From the NCBI GenBank assembly GCA_934645275.1, contig CAKUDW010000044.1:1-11027 (forward strand): DNA of 11,027 nt, read 5' to 3'. The DNA comes from an uncultured Clostridia bacterium (GTDB lineage Bacteria; Bacillota_A; Clostridia; Christensenellales; Aristaeellaceae). The notes beneath the pieces were generated by a model. That model saw nothing but the letters and a program-made list of their open reading frames with translations, was not told the DNA's origin and made no database searches. Positions 5,000-11,027 of this stretch are shown piece after piece (the stretch's first letter is position 1; each line of letters opens with the position of its first letter). The position numbers and the translations under genes were made by a program.

Positions 5000-5639
5000 G
5001 GCGCATCCTCCTTTCAACAAGCGAGAATACCAGCGAAAGCGGCAGCAGAATCACCAGGTAGGCCGCAACCAACATCAACAGCGCTTCGTCTGTCTTATAA
5101 TACATGCCAATCAAATCTTTCGCCACGTACATCAAATCGGCCAATGCCACGGCGCTGAACACACTGGTTTCCTTTAGCAGGAAAATCACATTCGCGCCCA
5201 CGGCAGGAATCGCTGTGGCCAACGCCTGCGGCAGTACGACATAGCGCATGCTCTGCGCGCCAGTCAAACCGATGCACATGCCCGATTCCACCTGCGAGCG
5301 ATCCACTGCCTCAAGCCCGCTGCGCAGCGCTTCGGCCATATACGCACCGCCCAGAAACGTGAGCCCGATGACGGCGCAAGCCTCGGCGCTGATCTTTACC
5401 CCGATTTTCGGCAGGCCGAAATACAGGAAGAACAACTGCACCAACAGCGGCGTATTGCGCGCCAACTGAATGTAGGCGCCCACCATCTGCCGCAGCAGCG
5501 GCAGGCGGAAATATCGAACCATACAGCAGACGAAGCCCAGCAACAGCGAAAGCACCACGCCCATGCCGCCGATGCGCAACGTGAGTCCCGCCGCACGCGC
5601 ATACATGGGCGCATATTTGCCGATGAACGACCAGTCCAT
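4968..5639 (-). CDS. Amino-acid ABC importer permease, first subunit (HisM/GlnP family)
   Basis: The 223-residue membrane protein has the family features: an N-terminal helix with L-T-L-R-I-G-G, the R61-N-T-P-L-L-V-Q-L-F-F-L-Y-F-G-L-P segment, and the coupling loop at about residues 103-141 (E-A-L-R-S-G-L-E-A-V through Y-V-V-L-P-Q-A). It forms half of the transmembrane channel. It is the first structural gene after the upstream cysteine-codon leader and terminator. ATG at 5639 has an AAGGGG site about nine bases upstream. Its end overlaps the second permease, which implies coupled translation in equal amounts. Confidence 0.93.
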   Translation of the reverse strand: MDWSFIGKYAPMYARAAGLTLRIGGMGVVLSLLLGFVCCMVRYFRLPLLRQMVGAYIQLARNTPLLVQLFFLYFGLPKIGVKISAEACAVIGLTFLGGAYMAEALRSGLEAVDRSQVESGMCIGLTGAQSMRYVVLPQALATAIPAVGANVIFLLKETSVFSAVALADLMYVAKDLIGMYYKTDEALLMLVAAYLVILLPLSLVFSLVERRMRHAGFGNQRVV

Positions 5640-5664
5640 AGCCTAAGTCCCCTTCCAAACAGAT

Positions 5665-5705
5665 AATACAAAAACAGCGGCGAGCCGCCATGCAGCCCGC
5701 CGCCG
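5665..5705 (-). terminator. Attenuator terminator ahead of the permease-ATPase unit
   Basis: On the minus strand a 14-bp GC-rich stem with three G-U pairs (5692-5705 with 5675-5688) and a three-base loop is followed by UUUUUGUAUU. It lies between the Cys-codon leader and the first permease, 26 bases before its ATG, so it acts on transcripts from the leader promoter and on any readthrough from sbcC. A possible competing pair is the leader stretch 5761-5767 with 5698-5704 (seven pairs, two of them G-U), which is weak by eye. Confidence 0.87.
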
Positions 5706-5715
5706 ATTTTACTTA

Positions 5716-5737
5716 TGAAACCGCCACTGCGGTCTCA
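5716..5737 (-). promoter_or_regulatory. Hairpin containing the stop codon of the upstream leader peptide
   Basis: On the minus strand UGAGACCGC (5729-5737) pairs with GCGGUUUCA (5716-5724) around AGUG: nine pairs including one G-U. The first three bases are the leader's stop codon, so a terminating ribosome would open this hairpin, whereas one stalled on the Cys codons would not. It may be a pause or timing hairpin in the attenuator. Confidence 0.55.
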
Positions 5738-5803
5738 AATTAAACATGGGAAAGCAGACAGACGACGCGCACTCATCATCTGTCGACAACATTCATTCAT
5801 CAT
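5735..5803 (-). CDS. Cysteine-codon leader peptide of the permease-ATPase unit
   Basis: This 22-codon frame begins with two ATG codons (5801-5803, 5798-5800) and ends at TGA 5735-5737. An AGGA lies five bases before the first ATG and eight before the second, so the second may be the real start. Cysteines are at residues 5, 6 and 20, the first pair being TGT-TGT followed by arginine, the same TGT-TGT-CG context as in the downstream leader. It sits after a strong promoter and before an intrinsic terminator, with no other feature in this roughly 300-base gap. I read it as the sensor of an attenuator responding to charged tRNA-Cys. Too short for homology. Confidence 0.72.
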   Translation of the reverse strand: MMNECCRQMMSARRLSAFPCLI

Positions 5804-5886
5804 ACCAATCCTGCGCACCGTCTTTTCCCCCTCTCCGCTTCGTCGCTTTCAAACCAGAAGGACACTCAAATCCTTTAATATGCTAT

Positions 5887-5915
5887 ATAATACGCCCTTT
5901 TGCCCAATGTGTCAA
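5887..5915 (-). promoter_or_regulatory. Sigma-A promoter of the permease-ATPase unit
   Basis: On the minus strand TTGACA (5910-5915) and TATTAT (5887-5892) are separated by 17 bases. Transcription would start near 5880, about 77 bases before the leader peptide. It begins 25 bases past the sbcC stop codon, with no visible terminator between. Confidence 0.8.
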
Positions 5916-5939
5916 TAAGAAAATTACAACGCTTCGCCG

Positions 5940-8555
5940 TCAAATTTCAATATGCGCACCGTCGGGGCGCTTGCGCACCACGATTTTCTGTTCGATGCGG
6001 TCGCGCAGTTCGGGCATGTGCGATATGACGCCCACCAAGCGCTGGCCATCCGCGAGCTTGGCCAGCAAATCCATCGCGTTCTTCAGCGCGTTTTCATCCA
6101 GCGTACCGAAGCCCTCGTCAATGAACATCGCATCCAACCGCACGCCCCCGCTTTCGGACTGTACCACATCCGAAAGGCCCAGCGCCAGTGAAAGCGAAGC
6201 CATAAACGATTCCCCGCCGGACAACGTGCTCACATCGCGCCACTGACCGGTACTGCGATCCAGCACGTCCAGATCCAATCCCGACTGGCCGCGCATGTTC
6301 TTCGCTTCCTCCTTCAGGCGCAGCAGAAACATGCCATCTGTGAGCAGCGTAAGCCGCCGGTTCGCCGCAGCTACTACCTGTCTGAAGTGGTACTGCTGCA
6401 CATAGGCTTCAAAGCTCAGCTTTACCTTCTGTGAAAGCTGGCCGCTGGCGGCTCTATACAGGTCGTTCAACGCAGCCCACGTGTCCCTGCCTGCGCATTG
6501 GCAGCGATAGGCTGCGGCAATTTCGCGCTCTGCATCTTCGTGCGTAGTCAACAGTCGGGTCAATTGCGTTTCTTCCGTGCGCAACGCTTCGCGCCGGGTC
6601 TCCAGCTCGCCTCGTCCCGCTTCCAGCGCCGAAACATCCACGCGAGCGCGCCCTGAAACCCGGGTACGCATATCGGCAATGCGATCCTGAAGTGAACGTT
6701 TGAGCTCGGCATGTTCGCGAACGCGCCGATCCAGTGCGACAATTTCTGCGTCCTTCAACCTGGCCGCCTGATATTCCACACGATCCCGGAACCCCTGCGC
6801 GCTGAGCTGGGCGTTCAGCTCAGCTTCCAACTGCGCGCGCGTCTGCTGAAGCTGCACCTGCTGCTGTGTGAGTTCGGCAAGCCGAGCCGCATCGCCGTCC
6901 ACAGCACGCTGAAGCGCCTGCAGCGCGTCGCGCGCCGTCTCCTCCGCCCTGCGCAACTGCTCCGCACGGCTGCCTGCCACGTCCGCATCGCGCCGTACTG
7001 CGTCGACCGCAGCGTCTGGCGCGACCCCCGCGGCCTCCAACTGCTGCCGCAGTGCAGTCAGCCTGGACTCAACGCCTGCAAGGCGCGTGTTGCAATTCTG
7101 AAGCGCGCTGAGCTTTGCTTGCCGCTGCGCGTCAGCGGCCTCCATTTCTTCCCGGGTCGCCGCATCGCTGCTGAGCGCTGCGGGCGACGGATGCTGCACT
7201 GAACCACACACCGGGCACGGCTGACCCTCGCGCAACTCGCACGCCAACAGGCCGTACTGACTGCGATAGTAGGCATCTTTCACCCTGGTATAGCACAAAT
7301 CCGCAGCCGTGCTTTCTCTGAGCGCACGTTCCGCCTGCGCGCGCAGCCGCGATTTCTCCGTCTCGGCCGCCGTGCGTTCATTGAGTGGTTTCAGACAATC
7401 CTTCAAGCGCTGTGCGCGCGCGCGCAATGCATCGGCCTCCGGCAGCGCTTCTCTTGCGCCGGCAAGCGCCGCCTGTGCTTCGGGCAACCTGCGCCGATGC
7501 TCGTCGGCCTGTGCACGCAGCCCTTCAATCGCAGTGCACACGCGCTCCAGATTCTCACAGGTAAGCTTGAGCTTTTCTTCTGTCGGAATAAGCTGCTGCG
7601 CTCGGCGGGCGGCGGCCAGCCTTTCGCTGCCGCGCCGAACATCCTCGTCGTTCGCGACTACTCTTTCAAATTCGCGCTTCACGCTCTCCAATGAATCGAA
7701 TTCTCTATTTACGCGGCGTGCATCCTCCAATTTGACAGTCGCAGTTTCGAGCGCCCGCTCCGCCTCCTGCCGTTGAAGCTGAACCGCTCCGGTGCGCGCG
7801 CGTTCATCTGCGATCAATTTTTTGAGCGCGGCAAGCAGTTGTTCGGCATATTTGGCGTCGGTCTTATACAGCTCAAATGGCTCGTCGCCCAAATAACCCT
7901 CTGGACGGATTCTGCTTGCGGCACTGAGAATGATTCTTTCCAGTCCACGCTGCTCCTCCGCAGCCGCATCGTTCTTTTCCTTCAAGCGCTTCTGGAGCTC
8001 GGCATAGGGCGCGGTATTGAACAGCTTCTGAAACAGTATTCGTCGATCCGCCGAGGATGCGGTAAGGATTTTCAGAAAATCGCCCTGCGCAATCATCACC
8101 GTCTGCGCAAACTGATCGCGCGTCAGGCCGATGATTTCTTGCACTCTGGCCGCCACCTCATCCAGCCGCGACCATACTTCTCCGCTGCTCAAATCTGTAA
8201 ATTCAGCCTCGTGTTTTTTGGGAGTCATGCCCTCGCCGCGCTTGTTTGCGCGCATGTATTCCGGATTCCGGCGCACGCGATAGACGCGCTGCCTGTGCTC
8301 GAATTCAAATTCTACATAGGTCTCCTCGCGCGGCGAAGCGTAGTCGGAGCGAAAAGATTTGGAGGTGCGGCGTTCCCTGCCCCCGGCAGCTTCGCCATAG
8401 AGCGCGAAGCTAATCGCATCGAAGATCGTCGTCTTGCCCGCGCCAGTGTCGCCAGTAATCAGAAAAATGCCGCTCCTGCCCAGCTTTTCAAAGTCGATTT
8501 CCGTCTTACCTGCATAGGGGCCGAATGCACACAGCGTCAGCTTAAGCGGCTTCAT
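5940..8555 (-). CDS. sbcC: SbcC, ATPase subunit of the SbcCD nuclease
   Basis: The 871-residue protein is a Rad50-like SMC-type ATPase. With SbcD it forms a complex that opens hairpins and degrades protein-blocked DNA ends. Visible parts in order: N-terminal K-P-L-K-L-T-L-C-A-F-G-P-Y; Walker A G35-D-T-G-A-G-K-T42; long Ala/Arg/Glu/Gln-rich coiled coil; zinc hook C447-P-V-C450 at the apex; second coiled coil; signature L778-S-G-G-E782; Walker B F-I-D813-E814-G-F-G-T-L-D-E. It is somewhat shorter than the better-known homologues of about 1000 residues, chiefly through shorter coils. It starts four bases inside sbcD (ATGA overlap). No terminator follows, so some transcripts may run into the importer leader. 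Confidence 0.96.
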   Translation of the reverse strand: MKPLKLTLCAFGPYAGKTEIDFEKLGRSGIFLITGDTGAGKTTIFDAISFALYGEAAGGRERRTSKSFRSDYASPREETYVEFEFEHRQRVYRVRRNPEYMRANKRGEGMTPKKHEAEFTDLSSGEVWSRLDEVAARVQEIIGLTRDQFAQTVMIAQGDFLKILTASSADRRILFQKLFNTAPYAELQKRLKEKNDAAAEEQRGLERIILSAASRIRPEGYLGDEPFELYKTDAKYAEQLLAALKKLIADERARTGAVQLQRQEAERALETATVKLEDARRVNREFDSLESVKREFERVVANDEDVRRGSERLAAARRAQQLIPTEEKLKLTCENLERVCTAIEGLRAQADEHRRRLPEAQAALAGAREALPEADALRARAQRLKDCLKPLNERTAAETEKSRLRAQAERALRESTAADLCYTRVKDAYYRSQYGLLACELREGQPCPVCGSVQHPSPAALSSDAATREEMEAADAQRQAKLSALQNCNTRLAGVESRLTALRQQLEAAGVAPDAAVDAVRRDADVAGSRAEQLRRAEETARDALQALQRAVDGDAARLAELTQQQVQLQQTRAQLEAELNAQLSAQGFRDRVEYQAARLKDAEIVALDRRVREHAELKRSLQDRIADMRTRVSGRARVDVSALEAGRGELETRREALRTEETQLTRLLTTHEDAEREIAAAYRCQCAGRDTWAALNDLYRAASGQLSQKVKLSFEAYVQQYHFRQVVAAANRRLTLLTDGMFLLRLKEEAKNMRGQSGLDLDVLDRSTGQWRDVSTLSGGESFMASLSLALGLSDVVQSESGGVRLDAMFIDEGFGTLDENALKNAMDLLAKLADGQRLVGVISHMPELRDRIEQKIVVRKRPDGAHIEI

Positions 8556-9679
8556 TTCGCTTCCTCCTCCATTTCCTTCAGGATTCTCTCCAGCATTTTA
8601 ATCTGCCGCGCGTCCGGCGCGACGTCATTATTCTGCAAACTGTAGAAATCGCTGAACAGCTCGACGGTCGACTTGTTTTCCATTTCTTCCCGGGCAAGCA
8701 CGTCGATATCCGCCTTCGTTTTGGAATTCTCAATCGAATACTTAATCTGATTTGGGAACACGGTCAGAAGCCGTCGCCGCGCATCCACCGGCGGCAACTC
8801 GTCATGCAGCGTTATCCAGACGTAGTCTTCTGAACGTTCCATGCACATCACTTCGTCGAACATGCCTTCCACTTTCCGCACGTCGTGGGGCGCGTGCAGC
8901 GGCACGGCATGTATCGCGATTTTTCCCTTCTCCCCCATTTCAACAATGGTCACGGATTTTCGATGGTTCACTTCTGAAAATGAATACTTCATAATCGAAC
9001 CCGCGTATCGCAGGCTGTCACGCATCACGCGCTGTGGCTTGTGAATATGCCCGAGCGCCACGTAATCAAAGTCATCAAACACGGCCGCATCGATATTATC
9101 CAGCCCGCCCACGGATTTTTCTTCGGAATCCGACTGCTCCGCGCCGGTAATGAACTGGTGACACAGCAACACATTGCGCTTTGTGCAATCCAGCTCTGAA
9201 CGCCGCAGCACGGCCTGCACCGCATTCTGATAGTTGGCCAGCTTTTCATCCGGAAAGAAGCGTCGCACCCACGACGGTCGAATAAAGGGCAACAGATATA
9301 CATTGACTTCGCCGTATTCATCGCGCATGGACACACATTGCAGGCTGCCGTCAAACGCCTCGGACATGTGTACGCCCGCACGCCTGAGCAGCGCCGAGAA
9401 ATAGGAAATGCGCTGCGCGGAATCGTGATTGCCGCTGATGATAAACAGCTTCACGCTCAACGCAGTCAGCCGCGTGACAAAATCATCGAACGCAGCCATG
9501 GCTTCAGCCTGCGGCGAAGCCTTCTGGTACACATCGCCTGCAATCAGCAGTGCGTCCACGCGCTCGCTTGCCGCAATATGCACGATCTGATTCAATATTA
9601 TCTTCTGATCGTCGAGTAGTGGGATTTCGCCCAGCTGCCTGCCCAGATGCAAATCTGACGTGTGCAGAAACTTCATCAC
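8552..9679 (-). CDS. sbcD: SbcD, nuclease subunit of the SbcCD complex
   Basis: The 375-residue protein is a Mre11-like metallophosphoesterase that supplies the two-manganese nuclease site of SbcCD. Metal-binding motifs are D9-L-H11, G48-D49-V-Y, G-N84-H85-D86, H174 (L-C-H-Q-F) and G-H211-I-H213. A capping domain and SbcC-binding C-terminus follow. The frame opens at GTG (9677-9679) directly followed by ATG (9674-9676). An AAAGG is seven bases before the GTG and ten before the ATG, so the start is uncertain by one codon. It is the first gene of the sbcDC operon. Confidence 0.95.
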   Translation of the reverse strand: MMKFLHTSDLHLGRQLGEIPLLDDQKIILNQIVHIAASERVDALLIAGDVYQKASPQAEAMAAFDDFVTRLTALSVKLFIISGNHDSAQRISYFSALLRRAGVHMSEAFDGSLQCVSMRDEYGEVNVYLLPFIRPSWVRRFFPDEKLANYQNAVQAVLRRSELDCTKRNVLLCHQFITGAEQSDSEEKSVGGLDNIDAAVFDDFDYVALGHIHKPQRVMRDSLRYAGSIMKYSFSEVNHRKSVTIVEMGEKGKIAIHAVPLHAPHDVRKVEGMFDEVMCMERSEDYVWITLHDELPPVDARRRLLTVFPNQIKYSIENSKTKADIDVLAREEMENKSTVELFSDFYSLQNNDVAPDARQIKMLERILKEMEEEAK

Positions 9680-9720
9680 ATTCGTACCTTTCCATTGAAA
9701 AATTACAATATCTGAATTGT

Positions 9721-9748
9721 ATCATAAACTTTTCGAAGAATCCAGCAA
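9721..9748 (-). promoter_or_regulatory. Possible promoter of sbcDC
   Basis: On the minus strand TTGCTG (9743-9748) and TATGAT (9721-9726) are spaced by 16 bases, 42 bases before the sbcD start. Two TTGCAA-like alternatives were not better. Palindromic TTCGAA occurs at 9732-9737 and 9754-9759, 22 bases apart and around the -35 box, which could mark an operator, but it does not match a LexA box. Confidence 0.4.
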
Positions 9749-9772
9749 TTAGGTTCGAAGCGCCGCCTTATC

Positions 9773-9802
9773 TTGACAAAAATATCTGTCATCAGGTATA
9801 AT
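9773..9802 (+). promoter_or_regulatory. Sigma-A promoter of the secreted protein gene
   Basis: TTGACA (9773-9778) and TATAAT (9797-9802) are both perfect, with an 18-base spacer. Transcription would start near 9809, giving a leader of about 33 bases with GGAGGG at 9828-9833, eight bases before the ATG. Expression is expected to be strong. Confidence 0.8.
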
Positions 9803-9841
9803 GATTCGGGTAAATAACTAAATAAACGGAGGGTTTCAACC

Positions 9842-10537
9842 ATGAAAAAACTGATGTGTGCAATCCTTGCGCTGGCGCTTACGTTGGCGATGTGCTTCGG
9901 CGCGCTGGCCGAAGCGGCCGATGTAACCGGCACGTGGTATCTGAACAGTGTTTCCATGGAAGATATGGAACTGAGCGCCGCCATGATCAACATGGAAGCT
10001 ACGCTCACCATCGGCGAAGATGGCAGTTGTGAAATGGTTTTTGGCGAAGAATCCACGACGGGCACCTGGGAAACCAACAGCACCGGTTCGTATCTGATGA
10101 CCGATGCAGAAGGCACGGTTCAGGAGTTCACGCTGGTCGACGGCGTTCTGATGGCTGAGGACGAAGGCATGGGCATGACGTTTGTTCGCGAAAAGCCCGT
10201 GCTCGACACCTTTGTGCCCGGCGAAGTGGTCGCTGACCCCGCGCTTGAGGACTTCGACGGCGAATGGACGCTTACGCTGATTGAAAGCGCGGGCCTGCAG
10301 ATCAGCGCTTCGGATGCGGGTCTTGAGCTCGTTATCACCATCGCCAACGGCTTTGCCACCATCGATCAGACCTACGCGGGGACGACCGCGCATGTCGAGA
10401 GCGACGGTCTCTTTGCCGACGGCACGCTCACCATCACTTCTGCGGACGGCGCCAGCGAAATGGCCTTCCAGCTGCACGACGACGGAACCATGTCCTGGAC
10501 GCAAGCAGACGGCACCATCGCCTATTTCCAGAAATAA
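9842..10537 (+). CDS. Secreted two-repeat protein of unknown function
   Basis: The 231-residue protein begins with a clear signal peptide (M-K-K, hydrophobic core, A-L-A before residue 24). C18 is preceded by Met, so it is not a good lipobox. The mature part is strongly acidic and seems to hold two related beta-rich units, each opening with Gly-(Thr/Glu)-Trp: one from about residue 30 (W32) to 112, one from about 140 (W142) to the end. Each continues with short strands rich in Thr, Gly and Asp (T-L-T-I-G-E-D-G, D-G-T-M-S-W-T-Q-A-D-G-T). This recalls lipocalin-like or small beta-barrel domains of clostridial secreted proteins, but I do not recognise a named family. It is a single-gene unit with a consensus promoter, divergent from sbcDC. 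Confidence 0.85.
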   Translation: MKKLMCAILALALTLAMCFGALAEAADVTGTWYLNSVSMEDMELSAAMINMEATLTIGEDGSCEMVFGEESTTGTWETNSTGSYLMTDAEGTVQEFTLVDGVLMAEDEGMGMTFVREKPVLDTFVPGEVVADPALEDFDGEWTLTLIESAGLQISASDAGLELVITIANGFATIDQTYAGTTAHVESDGLFADGTLTITSADGASEMAFQLHDDGTMSWTQADGTIAYFQK

Positions 10538-10567
10538 ACCAAAAGCGCATAAGTATTATAGCGACAT

Positions 10568-10605
10568 GAAGGGCTGCACCGGATACGAATCCGGCGCAGC
10601 CCTTC
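10568..10605. terminator. Long hairpin after the secreted protein gene
   Basis: Ten pairs (10568-10577 with 10596-10605), one A/C mismatch, then six pairs (10579-10584 with 10589-10594) enclose a four-base loop. It starts 30 bases after the stop codon and probably ends the transcript or protects its 3' end, but no T run follows on either strand. Confidence 0.6.
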
Positions 10606-10675
10606 GAATTGGCGAACTGCAAAGCGATTGCCCGGGCGACGAATTCCACAGAGGAACGCCGCCTTGCTTTACCCC

Positions 10676-10699
10676 GCCGCCATTTCGAGCTCTGGCGGC
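10676..10699. repeat. Short inverted repeat between convergent genes
   Basis: GCCGCCA (10676-10682) and TGGCGGC (10693-10699) form a seven-pair stem with a ten-base loop. No T run follows. It is the middle of three hairpins in a gap (10538-10769) where I see no gene. Confidence 0.35.
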
Positions 10700-10709
10700 A
10701 GCAGCCACG

Positions 10710-10752
10710 CGCAGGCCCCGGCAAATTCTCCATGCATTTGCCGGGGCCTGCG
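10710..10752. terminator. Strong 17-bp hairpin downstream of the partial permease gene
   Basis: A perfect stem (10710-10726 with 10736-10752) with a nine-base loop starts 17 bases past the permease stop on the minus strand. On that strand no U run follows. On the plus strand ATTTAG follows. It most likely ends or stabilises the permease transcript. Confidence 0.65.
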
Positions 10753-10769
10753 ATTTAGCGGTACATTTT

Positions 10770-11027
10770 CTATTTCAGCGTACGACTCTTTCGCCGCGCG
10801 ACAGCATTGTATACGGCCATCGCCACAATCGTAGCCAGATATGGAATACAGTTCAGCAGCTGTTGCCGGGCCGCCGTGTTTTGCAGCACATACGACAGCG
10901 CTGTCGTGAATCCAAACAGCGCGCTCGAAAGCAACGCGCCCAGCGGATGCCCCTGACACAAGTTATTCGCCGCCAGCGCCACATAGCCGCGGGCTGAAGA
11001 AATGTTCTGAATAAATAGCGTAACCGA
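10770..11027 (-). CDS. ABC transporter permease, BMP/nucleoside type, C-terminal fragment
   Basis: The frame is open from the right edge for 85 residues to TAG at 10770-10772. It contains S-A-R-G-Y-V-A-L-A-A, G-H-P-L-G-A-L-L-S-S-A-L-F-G-F and a last helix with I-P-Y-L-A-T-I-V-A-M. This fits the C-terminus of the second permease of purine-nucleoside/BMP-family importers (NupQ/YufQ-like), where an R-G-(Y/F)-(I/V)-A-L-A-A motif and a G-A-L-L-A-x-x-L-F-G-F helix recur. The tail ends in basic residues on the cytoplasmic side. The rest of the operon (ATPase, other permease, binding protein) should lie to the right. The asparagine pair after L-A-A and the exact substrate are unassigned. Confidence 0.75.
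   Translation of the reverse strand, partial: SVTLFIQNISSARGYVALAANNLCQGHPLGALLSSALFGFTTALSYVLQNTAARQQLLNCIPYLATIVAMAVYNAVARRKSRTLK

Noticed and set aside
5640..5939. T-box, SAM or other riboswitch ahead of the permease genes
   Set aside because: I looked for the T-box sequence and other familiar conserved cores in both leaders and found none; the Cys-codon frame plus terminator explains the region better.
7773..8645. Plus-strand frame of 290 codons opposite sbcC and sbcD
   Set aside because: It is a shadow of GC-rich coding sequence; the minus-strand frames carry intact SbcC and SbcD motifs.
9732..9759. SOS (LexA) box ahead of sbcDC
   Set aside because: The two TTCGAA palindromes do not fit the CGAAC-N4-GTTCG form; the resemblance is limited to one half-site.
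1..11027. CRISPR arrays, tRNA genes, insertion sequences, phage genes
   Set aside because: No regularly spaced repeats, cloverleaf sequences, transposase motifs or attachment-site duplications were seen on either strand.

Overview
The window looks like chromosomal DNA of a fairly GC-rich member of the Clostridia (Bacillota). The pointers are the rpsP-khpA gene pair, strong purine-rich Shine-Dalgarno sites, TTG and GTG starts, consensus sigma-A promoters and compact U-tailed terminators. I cannot name the genus. No tRNA, rRNA, CRISPR array, insertion sequence or phage gene is visible.

Layout. 1-336 (+): the end of rpsP (ribosomal protein S16) and khpA (KH-domain RNA-binding protein), closed by a 16-bp hairpin shared with the convergent azlCD. 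436-1438 (-): azlC and azlD, a branched-chain amino acid exporter. 1654-2103 (+): an Rrf2-family regulator with three cysteines, divergent from azlCD and with back-to-back promoters. 2348-5639 (-): a complete amino-acid ABC importer (two permeases, ATPase, secreted binding protein). 5940-9679 (-): sbcD-sbcC DNA-end-processing nuclease. 9842-10537 (+): a secreted two-repeat protein of unknown function. 10770-11027 (-): the C-terminal end of a BMP/nucleoside-type ABC permease, entering from the right edge.

The most interesting part is the control of the ABC importer. It is split into two transcription units, permease-permease-ATPase and the binding protein. Each has its own near-consensus promoter, a short leader reading frame with clustered cysteine codons, and a strong U-tailed terminator before the first structural gene. 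The upstream leader (22 aa) carries Cys-Cys and a third Cys. The downstream leader (30 aa) carries Cys-Met-Cys-Cys-Cys. A third small frame (36 aa, with Cys-Cys) lies between the second terminator and the binding-protein gene and overlaps its start codon by ATGA. The binding protein resembles, from memory, the Campylobacter CjaA/Cj0982 cysteine-binding family, and it contains no cysteine. Together these suggest a cysteine importer under ribosome-mediated attenuation that senses charged tRNA-Cys twice, once per transcription unit. The architecture is visible in the sequence; the mechanism is inferred.

Secondary observations are a near-identical 18-bp palindrome in the azlC leader and inside a permease gene, an unusual ATPase Walker B region, and three hairpins without U tracts between 10538 and 10769.
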